52,000 nt of DNA from Owenia fusiformis (lineage: Eukaryota; Annelida; Polychaeta; Sabellida; Oweniidae), in the NCBI GenBank assembly GCA_903813345.2, contig CAIIXF020000802.1, forward strand, positions 1 through 52,000. The letters run 5' to 3'. Positions within the stretch are counted from its first letter, which is position 1. Each line of letters begins with the position of its first letter. The notes under the pieces are model-generated. The model was not told the DNA's origin. It worked only from the letters and a program-made list of their open reading frames with translations, and ran no database searches. Below, piece after piece: positions 23,601 to 35,829 of the stretch. A program made the translations under genes and the position numbers.

Positions 23601-26473
23601 GAACGTGTGGTTAGAAAGATTTTTGCTTTTGCACATACAAAAGCAAAAATCATAATAGGATTTGGCCATACGCGTATAGAGGGAAATGGCTCTAGGGACG
23701 CTTTGAGGGCCTATAATGGTCGATTGAAGGACAGGGAATCTAGGGAGGTAGTTGGGGAGAATGTCTGGCTCGTGCTTCGCGGATCCGTCGAGGTCAAAAA
23801 ATAGTCCTTCAAAAAATAGGCCTTCCAGACGTCTATATAGAGCTTTCGACGTAGATTCGAGCAGCGTACGCGTCGTTCTACATTCCGCAATCGTTAGTTT
23901 GAGGAAGGGAATCGTTGTTTACGAAATGCTCTAGTCATCGTTCGGGCCTATTTTCTTTTAAATGTCTGTTGTTCGCAGAGATACGTATACCAAGTGTATT
24001 CGTGCCGTCTAGATATACGGCAACGGTGGCCCGTACGCGAACTTCAAACGCGTATATCTCGATAACTAATGGTCGGATTTCAATTTGGTTCACTGTTTTT
24101 TTAATGCTCGGAAAACTGTCTTTCCGACCAGCTAGTTTTCCTCCGATTCTGACTTCTTAAGGAGGCTCGAGAGGCCGAAATAGCGGAAATGCAGATTTCG
24201 ACCTAGATTTCGACCTTTGACCCAGATAAGGATTTGACCTAATTTCCGAGCAACTACGCCTAGCCCCCTAACAACGTGCATGAGTAGATTTATCCAAATA
24301 TCTCTCGTTGATGAGAACGTGTGGTTAGAAAGATTTTTGCTTTTGCACATACAAAAGCAAAAATCATAATAGGATTTGGCCATACGCGTATAGAGGGAAA
24401 TGGCTCTAGGGACGCTTTGAGGGCCTATAATGGTCGATTGAAGGACAGGGAATCTAGGGAGGTAGTTGGGGAGAATGTCTGGCTCGTGCTTCGCGGATCC
24501 GTCGAGGTCAAAAAATAGTCCTTCAAAAAATAGGCCTTCCAGACGTCTATATAGAGCTTTCGACGTAGATTCGAGCAGCGTACGCGTCGTTCTACATTCC
24601 GCAATCGTTAGTTTGAGGAAGGGAATCGTTGTTTACGAAATGCTCTAGTCATCGTTCGGGCCTATTTTCTTTTAAATGTCTGTTGTTCGCAGAGATACGT
24701 ATACCAAGTGTATTCGTGCCGTCTAGATATACGGCAACGGTGGCCCGTACGCGAACTTCAAACGCGTATATCTCGATAACTAATGGTCGGATTTCAATTT
24801 GGTTCACTGTTTTTTTAATGCTCGGAAAACTGTCTTTCCGACCAGCTAGTTTTCCTCCGATTCTGACTTCTTAAGGAGGCTCGAGAGGCCGAAATAGCGG
24901 AAATGCAGATTTCGACCTAGATTTCGACCTTTGACCCAGATAAGGATTTGACCTAATTTCCGAGCAACTACGCCTAGCCCCCTAACAACGTGCATGAGTA
25001 GATTTATCCAAATATCTCTCGTTGATGAGAACGTGTGGTTAGAAAGATTTTTGCTTTTGCACATACAAAAGCAAAAATCATAATAGGATTTGGCCATACG
25101 CGTATAGAGGGAAATGGCTCTAGGGACGCTTTGAGGGCCTATAATGGTCGATTGAAGGACAGGGAATCTAGGGAGGTAGTTGGGGAGAATGTCTGGCTCG
25201 TGCTTCGCGGATCCGTCGAGGTCAAAAAATAGTCCTTCAAAAAATAGGCCTTCCAGACGTCTATATAGAGCTTTCGACGTAGATTCGAGCAGCGTACGCG
25301 TCGTTCTACATTCCGCAATCGTTAGTTTGAGGAAGGGAATCGTTGTTTACGAAATGCTCTAGTCATCGTTCGGGCCTATTTTCTTTTAAATGTCTGTTGT
25401 TCGCAGAGATACGTATACCAAGTGTATTCGTGCCGTCTAGATATACGGCAACGGTGGCCCGTACGCGAACTTCAAACGCGTATATCTCGATAACTAATGG
25501 TCGGATTTCAATTTGGTTCACTGTTTTTTTAATGCTCGGAAAACTGTCTTTCCGACCAGCTAGTTTTCCTCCGATTCTGACTTCTTAAGGAGGCTCGAGA
25601 GGCCGAAATAGCGGAAATGCAGATTTCGACCTAGATTTCGACCTTTGACCCAGATAAGGATTTGACCTAATTTCCGAGCAACTACGCCTAGCCCCCTAAC
25701 AACGTGCATGAGTAGATTTATCCAAATATCTCTCGTTGATGAGAACGTGTGGTTAGAAAGATTTTTGCTTTTGCACATACAAAAGCAAAAATCATAATAG
25801 GATTTGGCCATACGCGTATAGAGGGAAATGGCTCTAGGGACGCTTTGAGGGCCTATAATGGTCGATTGAAGGACAGGGAATCTAGGGAGGTAGTTGGGGA
25901 GAATGTCTGGCTCGTGCTTCGCGGATCCGTCGAGGTCAAAAAATAGTCCTTCAAAAAATAGGCCTTCCAGACGTCTATATAGAGCTTTCGACGTAGATTC
26001 GAGCAGCGTACGCGTCGTTCTACATTCCGCAATCGTTAGTTTGAGGAAGGGAATCGTTGTTTACGAAATGCTCTAGTCATCGTTCGGGCCTATTTTCTTT
26101 TAAATGTCTGTTGTTCGCAGAGATACGTATACCAAGTGTATTCGTGCCGTCTAGATATACGGCAACGGTGGCCCGTACGCGAACTTCAAACGCGTATATC
26201 TCGATAACTAATGGTCGGATTTCAATTTGGTTCACTGTTTTTTTAATGCTCGGAAAACTGTCTTTCCGACCAGCTAGTTTTCCTCCGATTCTGACTTCTT
26301 AAGGAGGCTCGAGAGGCCGAAATAGCGGAAATGCAGATTTCGACCTAGATTTCGACCTTTGACCCAGATAAGGATTTGACCTAATTTCCGAGCAACTACG
26401 CCTAGCCCCCTAACAACGTGCATGAGTAGATTTATCCAAATATCTCTCGTTGATGAGAACGTGTGGTTAGAAA

Positions 26474-26507
26474 GATTTTTGCTTTTGCACATACAAAAGC
26501 AAAAATC
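26474..26507 (+). other. 3' hairpin of the 714-bp unit (last copy of array 1)
   Basis: Perfect 14-bp stem, GATTTTTGCTTTTG and CAAAAGCAAAAATC, with loop CACATA. It occurs once per unit. Inside an array it is followed by ATAATAGG; at the end of each array it is followed directly by ACTAG of the next family-2 element. It sits at the same place relative to the conserved tail as the terminal hairpins of E2 and E4. Confidence 0.85.
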
Positions 26508-26599
26508 ACTAGACTTTGGAAATTGAACAAAGTTCAATTTCAGACTCCAGATTTAGACCATTTTTAGCCGAGTCATCCAGAATAAGCTGAGTCATCCAG

Positions 26600-26795
26600 A
26601 AAAAGATGGATGAATAAAATAGGAAGGTAGGATTAGAGAAAATAGGAAGGAACGATAGGATAGAATAAAAAAGAAGGATAGGATAGAATAGAATAGAATA
26701 GGAAGAAATGATATGATAGGATAGGAAGGAAAAGATACGAAGGAAGGATAGATAGGAGGGATAGGATAGAATAGTATCAGATAGGAAGGATGGAT
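26600..26795. repeat. purine-rich GGAT/GGAA tract in E5
   Basis: Counterpart of the tract at 6126-6315, with ATAGGAAGG and GATAGGATAGAATAG motifs but different repeat counts. Low complexity, no coding meaning. Confidence 0.75.
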
Positions 26796-27942
26796 GAATT
26801 TTTCAATATTTTCTTCTCTACACTTGACTTTCTATGAGGATACCATCAGATCGATTTTCCGAAATTTCAAAACGCCATAACTTCCGAACCGGAAGTCGGA
26901 TCGAAATTTAATTTAAAGATTCGGATTCCTGACAAAATTCTACCCCTAATTCATAACTCCTATGTTAAATTTGGCGAATTTTTATTTTGACCTACTTTTC
27001 GGACACGCCATAACTTCTGAACCGGAAGTTGGATTGAAATTTGATTTGCAGATTCGGATTTCTGAGCAAATTCTATTATTAATTCATAACTCAAACGTTA
27101 AATTTGGAGAACTTTTTATTTTGACCTACTTTTCGGACACCATATCTCAAAAGTGGGTCAAAATACTTTCTGACGGCAAAAGGCTAACACTATTAACACA
27201 CTCTTGGCTACATATATACACAATTTCGAGGAATATAATTAAAGTGTAGTGTCAGAATCACAAAAATAAGGAAAACCTTTGGATTTGACCTAGATTTTGA
27301 CCTAGGTATTTTGGTGTCAAAATGTTGAAGCTAGATGGCTTTTGAGGTCCACTTCTTTTAAAAGCTTTCATTAAATTAAGCTAAACTCAGTCTATATTTC
27401 GTATTTCTCACTTCAAAAAAATCTTTTTTCCCATTGACTTAACATGGGCACCAAATTTAGCGATTTTTGAGCTTTCAAAACGCCATAACTTCCGAACCGG
27501 AAGTCTGATCCAAATTTGGTTTGCAGATTCGAACTCCTGATATCATTCTACACTTATTTGATAACTCACATGTTGAATTTGGAGAACATTTTGTTCTGAC
27601 CTACTTTCCGGACGCCATATCTTAAAATCGGTAACAGTAATCAAAAATCTGATGGCACACTTATGAAAGGGCTGTTTCTAAGCTACATGATGAAAAAAAG
27701 ACAAAGTTGTTTCGATAAATAACGACCGAGATAATAGACGGAAGGTTGAAAATGTAAGATTTGACCTAGTTATTGACCTTTGACCTAGATAAAAAATTGA
27801 CCCAATTTCCGAGAAACTAGATACTGGACCTAAATTGACCATATACAGGTCTTGACTCAATGTCTTCTGACTACTGAGAAAACGTGTAGAGAATAATAAT
27901 AAAGAAGAAGAAGAAGAAGAAGAAGAATACTGACAAAAGCTA

Positions 27943-27970
27943 TAGACTCCAGATTTACATCTGGAGTCTA
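27943..27970 (+). other. 3'-terminal hairpin of E5
   Basis: 12-bp perfect stem TAGACTCCAGAT / ATCTGGAGTCTA with loop TTAC. It is followed directly by ATAATAGG, the first bases of array 2, exactly as the third hairpin of E4 meets array 1. Confidence 0.85.
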
Positions 27971-30900
27971 ATAATAGGATTTGGCCATACGCGTATAGAG
28001 GGAAATGGCTCTAGGGACGCTTTGAGGGCCTATAATGGTCGATTGAAGGACAGGGAATCTAGGGAGGTAGTTGGGGAGAATGTCTGGCTCGTGCTTCGCG
28101 GATCCGTCGAGGTCAAAAAATAGTCCTTCAAAAAATAGGCCTTCCAGACGTCTATATAGAGCTTTCGACGTAGATTCGAGCAGCGTACGCGTCGTTCTAC
28201 ATTCCGCAATCGTTAGTTTGAGGAAGGGAATCGTTGTTTACGAAATGCTCTAGTCATCGTTCGGGCCTATTTTCTTTTAAATGTCTGTTGTTCGCAGAGA
28301 TACGTATACCAAGTGTATTCGTGCCGTCTAGATATACGGCAACGGTGGCCCGTACGCGAACTTCAAACGCGTATATCTCGATAACTAATGGTCGGATTTC
28401 AATTTGGTTCACTGTTTTTTTAATGCTCGGAAAACTGTCTTTCCGACCAGCTAGTTTTCCTCCGATTCTGACTTCTTAAGGAGGCTCGAGAGGCCGAAAT
28501 AGCGGAAATGCAGATTTCGACCTAGATTTCGACCTTTGACCCAGATAAGGATTTGACCTAATTTCCGAGCAACTACGCCTAGCCCCCTAACAACGTGCAT
28601 GAGTAGATTTATCCAAATATCTCTCGTTGATGAGAACGTGTGGTTAGAAAGATTTTTGCTTTTGCACATACAAAAGCAAAAATCATAATAGGATTTGGCC
28701 ATACGCGTATAGAGGGAAATGGCTCTAGGGACGCTTTGAGGGCCTATAATGGTCGATTGAAGGACAGGGAATCTAGGGAGGTAGTTGGGGAGAATGTCTG
28801 GCTCGTGCTTCGCGGATCCGTCGAGGTCAAAAAATAGTCCTTCAAAAAATAGGCCTTCCAGACGTCTATATAGAGCTTTCGACGTAGATTCGAGCAGCGT
28901 ACGCGTCGTTCTACATTCCGCAATCGTTAGTTTGAGGAAGGGAATCGTTGTTTACGAAATGCTCTAGTCATCGTTCGGGCCTATTTTCTTTTAAATGTCT
29001 GTTGTTCGCAGAGATACGTATACCAAGTGTATTCGTGCCGTCTAGATATACGGCAACGGTGGCCCGTACGCGAACTTCAAACGCGTATATCTCGATAACT
29101 AATGGTCGGATTTCAATTTGGTTCACTGTTTTTTTAATGCTCGGAAAACTGTCTTTCCGACCAGCTAGTTTTCCTCCGATTCTGACTTCTTAAGGAGGCT
29201 CGAGAGGCCGAAATAGCGGAAATGCAGATTTCGACCTAGATTTCGACCTTTGACCCAGATAAGGATTTGACCTAATTTCCGAGCAACTACGCCTAGCCCC
29301 CTAACAACGTGCATGAGTAGATTTATCCAAATATCTCTCGTTGATGAGAACGTGTGGTTAGAAAGATTTTTGCTTTTGCACATACAAAAGCAAAAATCAT
29401 AATAGGATTTGGCCATACGCGTATAGAGGGAAATGGCTCTAGGGACGCTTTGAGGGCCTATAATGGTCGATTGAAGGACAGGGAATCTAGGGAGGTAGTT
29501 GGGGAGAATGTCTGGCTCGTGCTTCGCGGATCCGTCGAGGTCAAAAAATAGTCCTTCAAAAAATAGGCCTTCCAGACGTCTATATAGAGCTTTCGACGTA
29601 GATTCGAGCAGCGTACGCGTCGTTCTACATTCCGCAATCGTTAGTTTGAGGAAGGGAATCGTTGTTTACGAAATGCTCTAGTCATCGTTCGGGCCTATTT
29701 TCTTTTAAATGTCTGTTGTTCGCAGAGATACGTATACCAAGTGTATTCGTGCCGTCTAGATATACGGCAACGGTGGCCCGTACGCGAACTTCAAACGCGT
29801 ATATCTCGATAACTAATGGTCGGATTTCAATTTGGTTCACTGTTTTTTTAATGCTCGGAAAACTGTCTTTCCGACCAGCTAGTTTTCCTCCGATTCTGAC
29901 TTCTTAAGGAGGCTCGAGAGGCCGAAATAGCGGAAATGCAGATTTCGACCTAGATTTCGACCTTTGACCCAGATAAGGATTTGACCTAATTTCCGAGCAA
30001 CTACGCCTAGCCCCCTAACAACGTGCATGAGTAGATTTATCCAAATATCTCTCGTTGATGAGAACGTGTGGTTAGAAAGATTTTTGCTTTTGCACATACA
30101 AAAGCAAAAATCATAATAGGATTTGGCCATACGCGTATAGAGGGAAATGGCTCTAGGGACGCTTTGAGGGCCTATAATGGTCGATTGAAGGACAGGGAAT
30201 CTAGGGAGGTAGTTGGGGAGAATGTCTGGCTCGTGCTTCGCGGATCCGTCGAGGTCAAAAAATAGTCCTTCAAAAAATAGGCCTTCCAGACGTCTATATA
30301 GAGCTTTCGACGTAGATTCGAGCAGCGTACGCGTCGTTCTACATTCCGCAATCGTTAGTTTGAGGAAGGGAATCGTTGTTTACGAAATGCTCTAGTCATC
30401 GTTCGGGCCTATTTTCTTTTAAATGTCTGTTGTTCGCAGAGATACGTATACCAAGTGTATTCGTGCCGTCTAGATATACGGCAACGGTGGCCCGTACGCG
30501 AACTTCAAACGCGTATATCTCGATAACTAATGGTCGGATTTCAATTTGGTTCACTGTTTTTTTAATGCTCGGAAAACTGTCTTTCCGACCAGCTAGTTTT
30601 CCTCCGATTCTGACTTCTTAAGGAGGCTCGAGAGGCCGAAATAGCGGAAATGCAGATTTCGACCTAGATTTCGACCTTTGACCCAGATAAGGATTTGACC
30701 TAATTTCCGAGCAACTACGCCTAGCCCCCTAACAACGTGCATGAGTAGATTTATCCAAATATCTCTCGTTGATGAGAACGTGTGGTTAGAAAGATTTTTG
30801 CTTTTGCACATACAAAAGCAAAAATCATAATAGGATTTGGCCATACGCGTATAGAGGGAAATGGCTCTAGGGACGCTTTGAGGGCCTATAATGGTCGATT

Positions 30901-33682
30901 GAAGGACAGGGAATCTAGGGAGGTAGTTGGGGAGAATGTCTGGCTCGTGCTTCGCGGATCCGTCGAGGTCAAAAAATAGTCCTTCAAAAAATAGGCCTTC
31001 CAGACGTCTATATAGAGCTTTCGACGTAGATTCGAGCAGCGTACGCGTCGTTCTACATTCCGCAATCGTTAGTTTGAGGAAGGGAATCGTTGTTTACGAA
31101 ATGCTCTAGTCATCGTTCGGGCCTATTTTCTTTTAAATGTCTGTTGTTCGCAGAGATACGTATACCAAGTGTATTCGTGCCGTCTAGATATACGGCAACG
31201 GTGGCCCGTACGCGAACTTCAAACGCGTATATCTCGATAACTAATGGTCGGATTTCAATTTGGTTCACTGTTTTTTTAATGCTCGGAAAACTGTCTTTCC
31301 GACCAGCTAGTTTTCCTCCGATTCTGACTTCTTAAGGAGGCTCGAGAGGCCGAAATAGCGGAAATGCAGATTTCGACCTAGATTTCGACCTTTGACCCAG
31401 ATAAGGATTTGACCTAATTTCCGAGCAACTACGCCTAGCCCCCTAACAACGTGCATGAGTAGATTTATCCAAATATCTCTCGTTGATGAGAACGTGTGGT
31501 TAGAAAGATTTTTGCTTTTGCACATACAAAAGCAAAAATCATAATAGGATTTGGCCATACGCGTATAGAGGGAAATGGCTCTAGGGACGCTTTGAGGGCC
31601 TATAATGGTCGATTGAAGGACAGGGAATCTAGGGAGGTAGTTGGGGAGAATGTCTGGCTCGTGCTTCGCGGATCCGTCGAGGTCAAAAAATAGTCCTTCA
31701 AAAAATAGGCCTTCCAGACGTCTATATAGAGCTTTCGACGTAGATTCGAGCAGCGTACGCGTCGTTCTACATTCCGCAATCGTTAGTTTGAGGAAGGGAA
31801 TCGTTGTTTACGAAATGCTCTAGTCATCGTTCGGGCCTATTTTCTTTTAAATGTCTGTTGTTCGCAGAGATACGTATACCAAGTGTATTCGTGCCGTCTA
31901 GATATACGGCAACGGTGGCCCGTACGCGAACTTCAAACGCGTATATCTCGATAACTAATGGTCGGATTTCAATTTGGTTCACTGTTTTTTTAATGCTCGG
32001 AAAACTGTCTTTCCGACCAGCTAGTTTTCCTCCGATTCTGACTTCTTAAGGAGGCTCGAGAGGCCGAAATAGCGGAAATGCAGATTTCGACCTAGATTTC
32101 GACCTTTGACCCAGATAAGGATTTGACCTAATTTCCGAGCAACTACGCCTAGCCCCCTAACAACGTGCATGAGTAGATTTATCCAAATATCTCTCGTTGA
32201 TGAGAACGTGTGGTTAGAAAGATTTTTGCTTTTGCACATACAAAAGCAAAAATCATAATAGGATTTGGCCATACGCGTATAGAGGGAAATGGCTCTAGGG
32301 ACGCTTTGAGGGCCTATAATGGTCGATTGAAGGACAGGGAATCTAGGGAGGTAGTTGGGGAGAATGTCTGGCTCGTGCTTCGCGGATCCGTCGAGGTCAA
32401 AAAATAGTCCTTCAAAAAATAGGCCTTCCAGACGTCTATATAGAGCTTTCGACGTAGATTCGAGCAGCGTACGCGTCGTTCTACATTCCGCAATCGTTAG
32501 TTTGAGGAAGGGAATCGTTGTTTACGAAATGCTCTAGTCATCGTTCGGGCCTATTTTCTTTTAAATGTCTGTTGTTCGCAGAGATACGTATACCAAGTGT
32601 ATTCGTGCCGTCTAGATATACGGCAACGGTGGCCCGTACGCGAACTTCAAACGCGTATATCTCGATAACTAATGGTCGGATTTCAATTTGGTTCACTGTT
32701 TTTTTAATGCTCGGAAAACTGTCTTTCCGACCAGCTAGTTTTCCTCCGATTCTGACTTCTTAAGGAGGCTCGAGAGGCCGAAATAGCGGAAATGCAGATT
32801 TCGACCTAGATTTCGACCTTTGACCCAGATAAGGATTTGACCTAATTTCCGAGCAACTACGCCTAGCCCCCTAACAACGTGCATGAGTAGATTTATCCAA
32901 ATATCTCTCGTTGATGAGAACGTGTGGTTAGAAAGATTTTTGCTTTTGCACATACAAAAGCAAAAATCATAATAGGATTTGGCCATACGCGTATAGAGGG
33001 AAATGGCTCTAGGGACGCTTTGAGGGCCTATAATGGTCGATTGAAGGACAGGGAATCTAGGGAGGTAGTTGGGGAGAATGTCTGGCTCGTGCTTCGCGGA
33101 TCCGTCGAGGTCAAAAAATAGTCCTTCAAAAAATAGGCCTTCCAGACGTCTATATAGAGCTTTCGACGTAGATTCGAGCAGCGTACGCGTCGTTCTACAT
33201 TCCGCAATCGTTAGTTTGAGGAAGGGAATCGTTGTTTACGAAATGCTCTAGTCATCGTTCGGGCCTATTTTCTTTTAAATGTCTGTTGTTCGCAGAGATA
33301 CGTATACCAAGTGTATTCGTGCCGTCTAGATATACGGCAACGGTGGCCCGTACGCGAACTTCAAACGCGTATATCTCGATAACTAATGGTCGGATTTCAA
33401 TTTGGTTCACTGTTTTTTTAATGCTCGGAAAACTGTCTTTCCGACCAGCTAGTTTTCCTCCGATTCTGACTTCTTAAGGAGGCTCGAGAGGCCGAAATAG
33501 CGGAAATGCAGATTTCGACCTAGATTTCGACCTTTGACCCAGATAAGGATTTGACCTAATTTCCGAGCAACTACGCCTAGCCCCCTAACAACGTGCATGA
33601 GTAGATTTATCCAAATATCTCTCGTTGATGAGAACGTGTGGTTAGAAAGATTTTTGCTTTTGCACATACAAAAGCAAAAATC
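27971..33682 (+). repeat. array 2: 8 exact copies of the same 714-bp unit
   Basis: Landmarks again recur every 714 bp, and 5,712 bp equals 8 x 714. Both ends of the array break the unit at the same points as array 1. By eye all eight units carry the majority base at both variable sites, so array 2 looks more uniform than the first part of array 1. It is flanked on the left by the E5 hairpin and on the right by ACTAG of E6. Confidence 0.9.
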
Positions 33683-35078
33683 ACTAGATTTTGGAAATTG
33701 AACGAGTTCAATTTCAGACTCCAGATCTAGACTTTTTTTAGCCGAGTCATCCAGAATAAGCCGAGTCATCCAGAATAAGCTGAGTCATCTAGAAAGAGAT
33801 GGATAATTAAAATAGGAAGGTAGGATAGGATAGAATAGGAAAGAACGATGGGATAGAATAAGAAAGAAGGATAGGATAGAATAGAATAGGAAGAAAGGAT
33901 ATGATAGGATAGGAAGGATAGGAAGGAAAAAATATGAAGGAAGGATAGATAGGAAGGATAGGATAGGATTTTTCAATATTTTCTTCTCTACTTTTGACTG
34001 TCTATCAGGATACCATCAGATCGATTTTTCTCGAAATTTCAAAACGCTATAACTTCCGAACCGGAAATTTGGTTTGCACATTCGGATTCCTGACAAAATT
34101 CTGCCCCTAATTCATAACTCATACGTTAAATTTGGAGATTTTTTATTTTGACCTACTTTTCGGACACGCCATAACTTCCGAACCGGAAGTCGGATCGAAA
34201 TTTGGTTTGCAGATCCGGATTCCTGACAGAATTCTACCCTTAATTCATAACTCATATATTAAATTTGGAGAACTTTTTATTTTGACCTACTTTTCGGACA
34301 CCATATTTCAAAAGTGGATCAAAATACTTTCTGACGGCAAAAGGCTAACACTATAAGCATATTCTTGGCTACATGTATACACAATTTCGAAGAATATAAT
34401 TAAAGTGTAGTGTCAGAATCGAAAAAATAAGGAAAACCTATGAATTTGACCTAGATTTTGACCTAGGCATTTCGGTGTCCAAATTTTGAAGCTAGATGGC
34501 TTTTGAGGTCTCCTTCTTTTAAAGGCTTTGATTATATGAAGCTGAACTCAGTCTTTATTCCGTATTTTTCACTTCAAAAAAATATTTGTTCCCATTGACT
34601 TAACATGGGCACCAAATTTAGCGATTTTTGAGTTTTCAAAACGCCATAACTTCCGAACTGGAAGTCGGATCGAAATTTCGTTTTCAGATTCGGAATTCTG
34701 AGAAAATTTCCTATAAGACTAATATCCTGGACATTTGATTCGGAGAACTTTTTTTTGGACCTCGTTTTCGGACACAGATATCTCGAAATCGGTTTGAGAT
34801 ATCAAAAAACTAAATTGACCCTAGGTTTCCTACTTTTTTATAAGGAACACAATGAAAAAAACCCGGATCAAAAATATTGAAGAATGACCGAGAAAATCGA
34901 AAAAAGTGACAAAGTACTGGATTTGACCTAGTTCTTGACCTTTGACCTAGATAAAAATTTGACCCAATTTCCAGAGAACTAGATACTGAACCTAAATTGA
35001 CCAAATGATTGACTTTACTGAAGACCTTATGGTTATTGAGAAAACTGAGTTAGAATAATAAGAAGAAGAAGAATAATA
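33683..35078 (+). mobile_element. E6: family-2 Helentron-like element lacking a 3' hairpin
   Basis: The left end is ACTAGATTTTGG, hairpin GAAATTGAAC-GA-GTTCAATTTC (33694-33715), then AGACTCCAGATCTAGAC. It has three GAGTCATC(C/T) repeats, a purine-rich tract (about 33800-33968) and 476-bp-type units. The first unit is shortened and has lost part of its CGGAAGTCGG box (GGAAATTTGG at ~34063). The tail at ~34917-35030 has GACCTAGTTCTTGACCTTTG, then (AAG/AAT)n. There is no GACTCCAGAT hairpin before the next ACTAG at 35079, so its 3' end resembles the hairpin-less ends of E1 and E3. Confidence 0.6.
33800..33968. repeat. purine-rich GGAT/GGAA tract in E6
   Basis: Third copy of the purine-rich module, made of GGAAGGATAGGATAGAATAG-type words. 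Length and exact repeat order differ from the E4 and E5 copies. Confidence 0.75.
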
Positions 35079-35829
35079 ACTAGATTTGTAAATTGAACAA
35101 AGTTCAATTTAAGACTCCAGATTGATTTACTTGAGTAAAGAGCTGAGTAAGTAACTGAGTAGGAAGCTGAGTAAGTAGCTGATTAAGTAATTGAGTAAGT
35201 AGCCGAGTAGCTAGCTGAGTTTGCAGCTGAGTAGGTAGCTGAGTAAGTAGCTGAGTATATGCTGAATAGGTAGCTGAGTAGGTAGCTAAGTAAGTTTTGA
35301 CTTATTAAGATAAGATAAGATAAGATAAGATAGTACGGTATTAAGTAGTAGTAGTATTATAGTATTATAGTAGTAGTATTAAGTAATTGAGTAAGTAGTC
35401 AATCAGTAGCTGAGTAGGTAGGGAGGTAGAGTAGGGTATGTAGGAATGTTTGAAAGTATATTTGATCAATCTGCATCGTGAATACTGGCAAGTGCGAATT
35501 TCAAACTTCAAAATAGCGTAGAATCTTAACCGGGGGTCGGATTGCAATTTTAATTTCAGATATGGATTCCTGAGAAAATTCTACCCTTAATTCATAACTC
35601 ATACGTTCAATTTGGAGAGCCTTTTTATTTTGACCTACTTTTCGGACACCATATCTCAAAAGTGGGTCAAAATACTTTTTGACGGCAGAAGGCTAACACT
35701 ATAGGCACACTCTTTGCTACCTGTATACAAAATTTCGAAGCAAATCATTAAAGTGTAATGTCAGAATCGCAAAAATAAGGAAAAACTATGAATTTGACCT
35801 AGATTTTGACCTAGGCATTTTGGTGACCA
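35079..35829 (+). mobile_element. E7: 3'-truncated family-2 fragment with a different microsatellite
   Basis: It begins ACTAGATTTGT with hairpin AAATTGAAC-AAA-GTTCAATTT (35090-35110) and AAGACTCCAGATTGATT. Instead of the GAGTCATCC block and purine tract it carries (GAGTAAGTAGCT)n to about 35295, then (ATAAG)n and TAG/TAT repeats. After ~35505 it returns to the family-2 unit (GGGGGTCGGATTGCAATTTT, then ATATCTCAAAAGTGG) and breaks off in CATTTTGGTG at about 35829. Tail and 3' hairpin are missing. Confidence 0.6.
35128..35400. repeat. GAGTAAGTAGCT microsatellite/minisatellite block
   Basis: Roughly a dozen imperfect 12-bp units (GAGTAAGTAGCT, GAGTAGGTAGCT), then ATAAG x ~5 at about 35310-35331, then TAGTAGTATTA-type repeats. 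It lies where sister elements carry the purine tract. Confidence 0.8.

Larger units (their letters stand above)
7944..26507 (+). repeat. array 1: 26 exact copies of a 714-bp unit
   Basis: Landmarks recur at exactly 714-bp intervals through the whole block, and 18,564 bp equals 26 x 714 with no length change seen. The unit begins ATAATAGG and ends with a 14-bp-stem hairpin. In order it has the palindrome ATACGCGTAT, a CpG-rich left half with CTATATAGAG, a box GGTCGGATTTCAATTTGG related to the family-2 CGGAAGTCGGATCGAAATTT box, a tail GACCTAGATTTCGACCTTTG, and the hairpin. I noticed only two variable sites: A/G in GGTCRATTG, and G/A in the hairpin arm. Small open frames of 60-83 codons recur in every unit on both strands and overlap each other, so I do not call genes. 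Unit phase may be off by one to three bases. Confidence 0.9.
26508..27970 (+). mobile_element. E5: family-2 Helentron-like element between the two arrays
   Basis: It starts ACTAGACTTTGG with hairpin GAAATTGAAC-AAA-GTTCAATTTC (26519-26541), then AGACTCCAGATTTAGAC. Two GAGTCATCC repeats, a purine-rich tract, one shortened unit (26869 to ~27004) and later units (landmark ACGCCATAAC at 27005 and ~27480) follow. The tail at ~27760-27870 has GACCTAGTTATTGACCTTTG, then an (AAG)n run at ~27896-27926. A single 3' hairpin TAGACTCCAGAT-TTAC-ATCTGGAGTCTA (27943-27970) closes it. It mirrors E4 in order and sequence but has one hairpin instead of three and an internal deletion in its first unit. Confidence 0.65.

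Noticed and set aside
7944-26507. CRISPR-like regular array
   Set aside because: The whole 714-bp unit is repeated with no unique spacers, and the context is eukaryotic.
8044-33477. Recurring open frames of 60, 65, 81 and 83 codons in every 714-bp unit
   Set aside because: They recur only because the unit recurs. They overlap on both strands, several lack an ATG start, show no domain, and one variable site is silent merely by chance. There is no evidence of translation.
1336-35829. LTR retrotransposon or LINE origin of the repeat train
   Set aside because: No long terminal repeats, primer-binding site, poly(A) tail or reverse-transcriptase frame is visible; terminal hairpins fit rolling-circle elements better.
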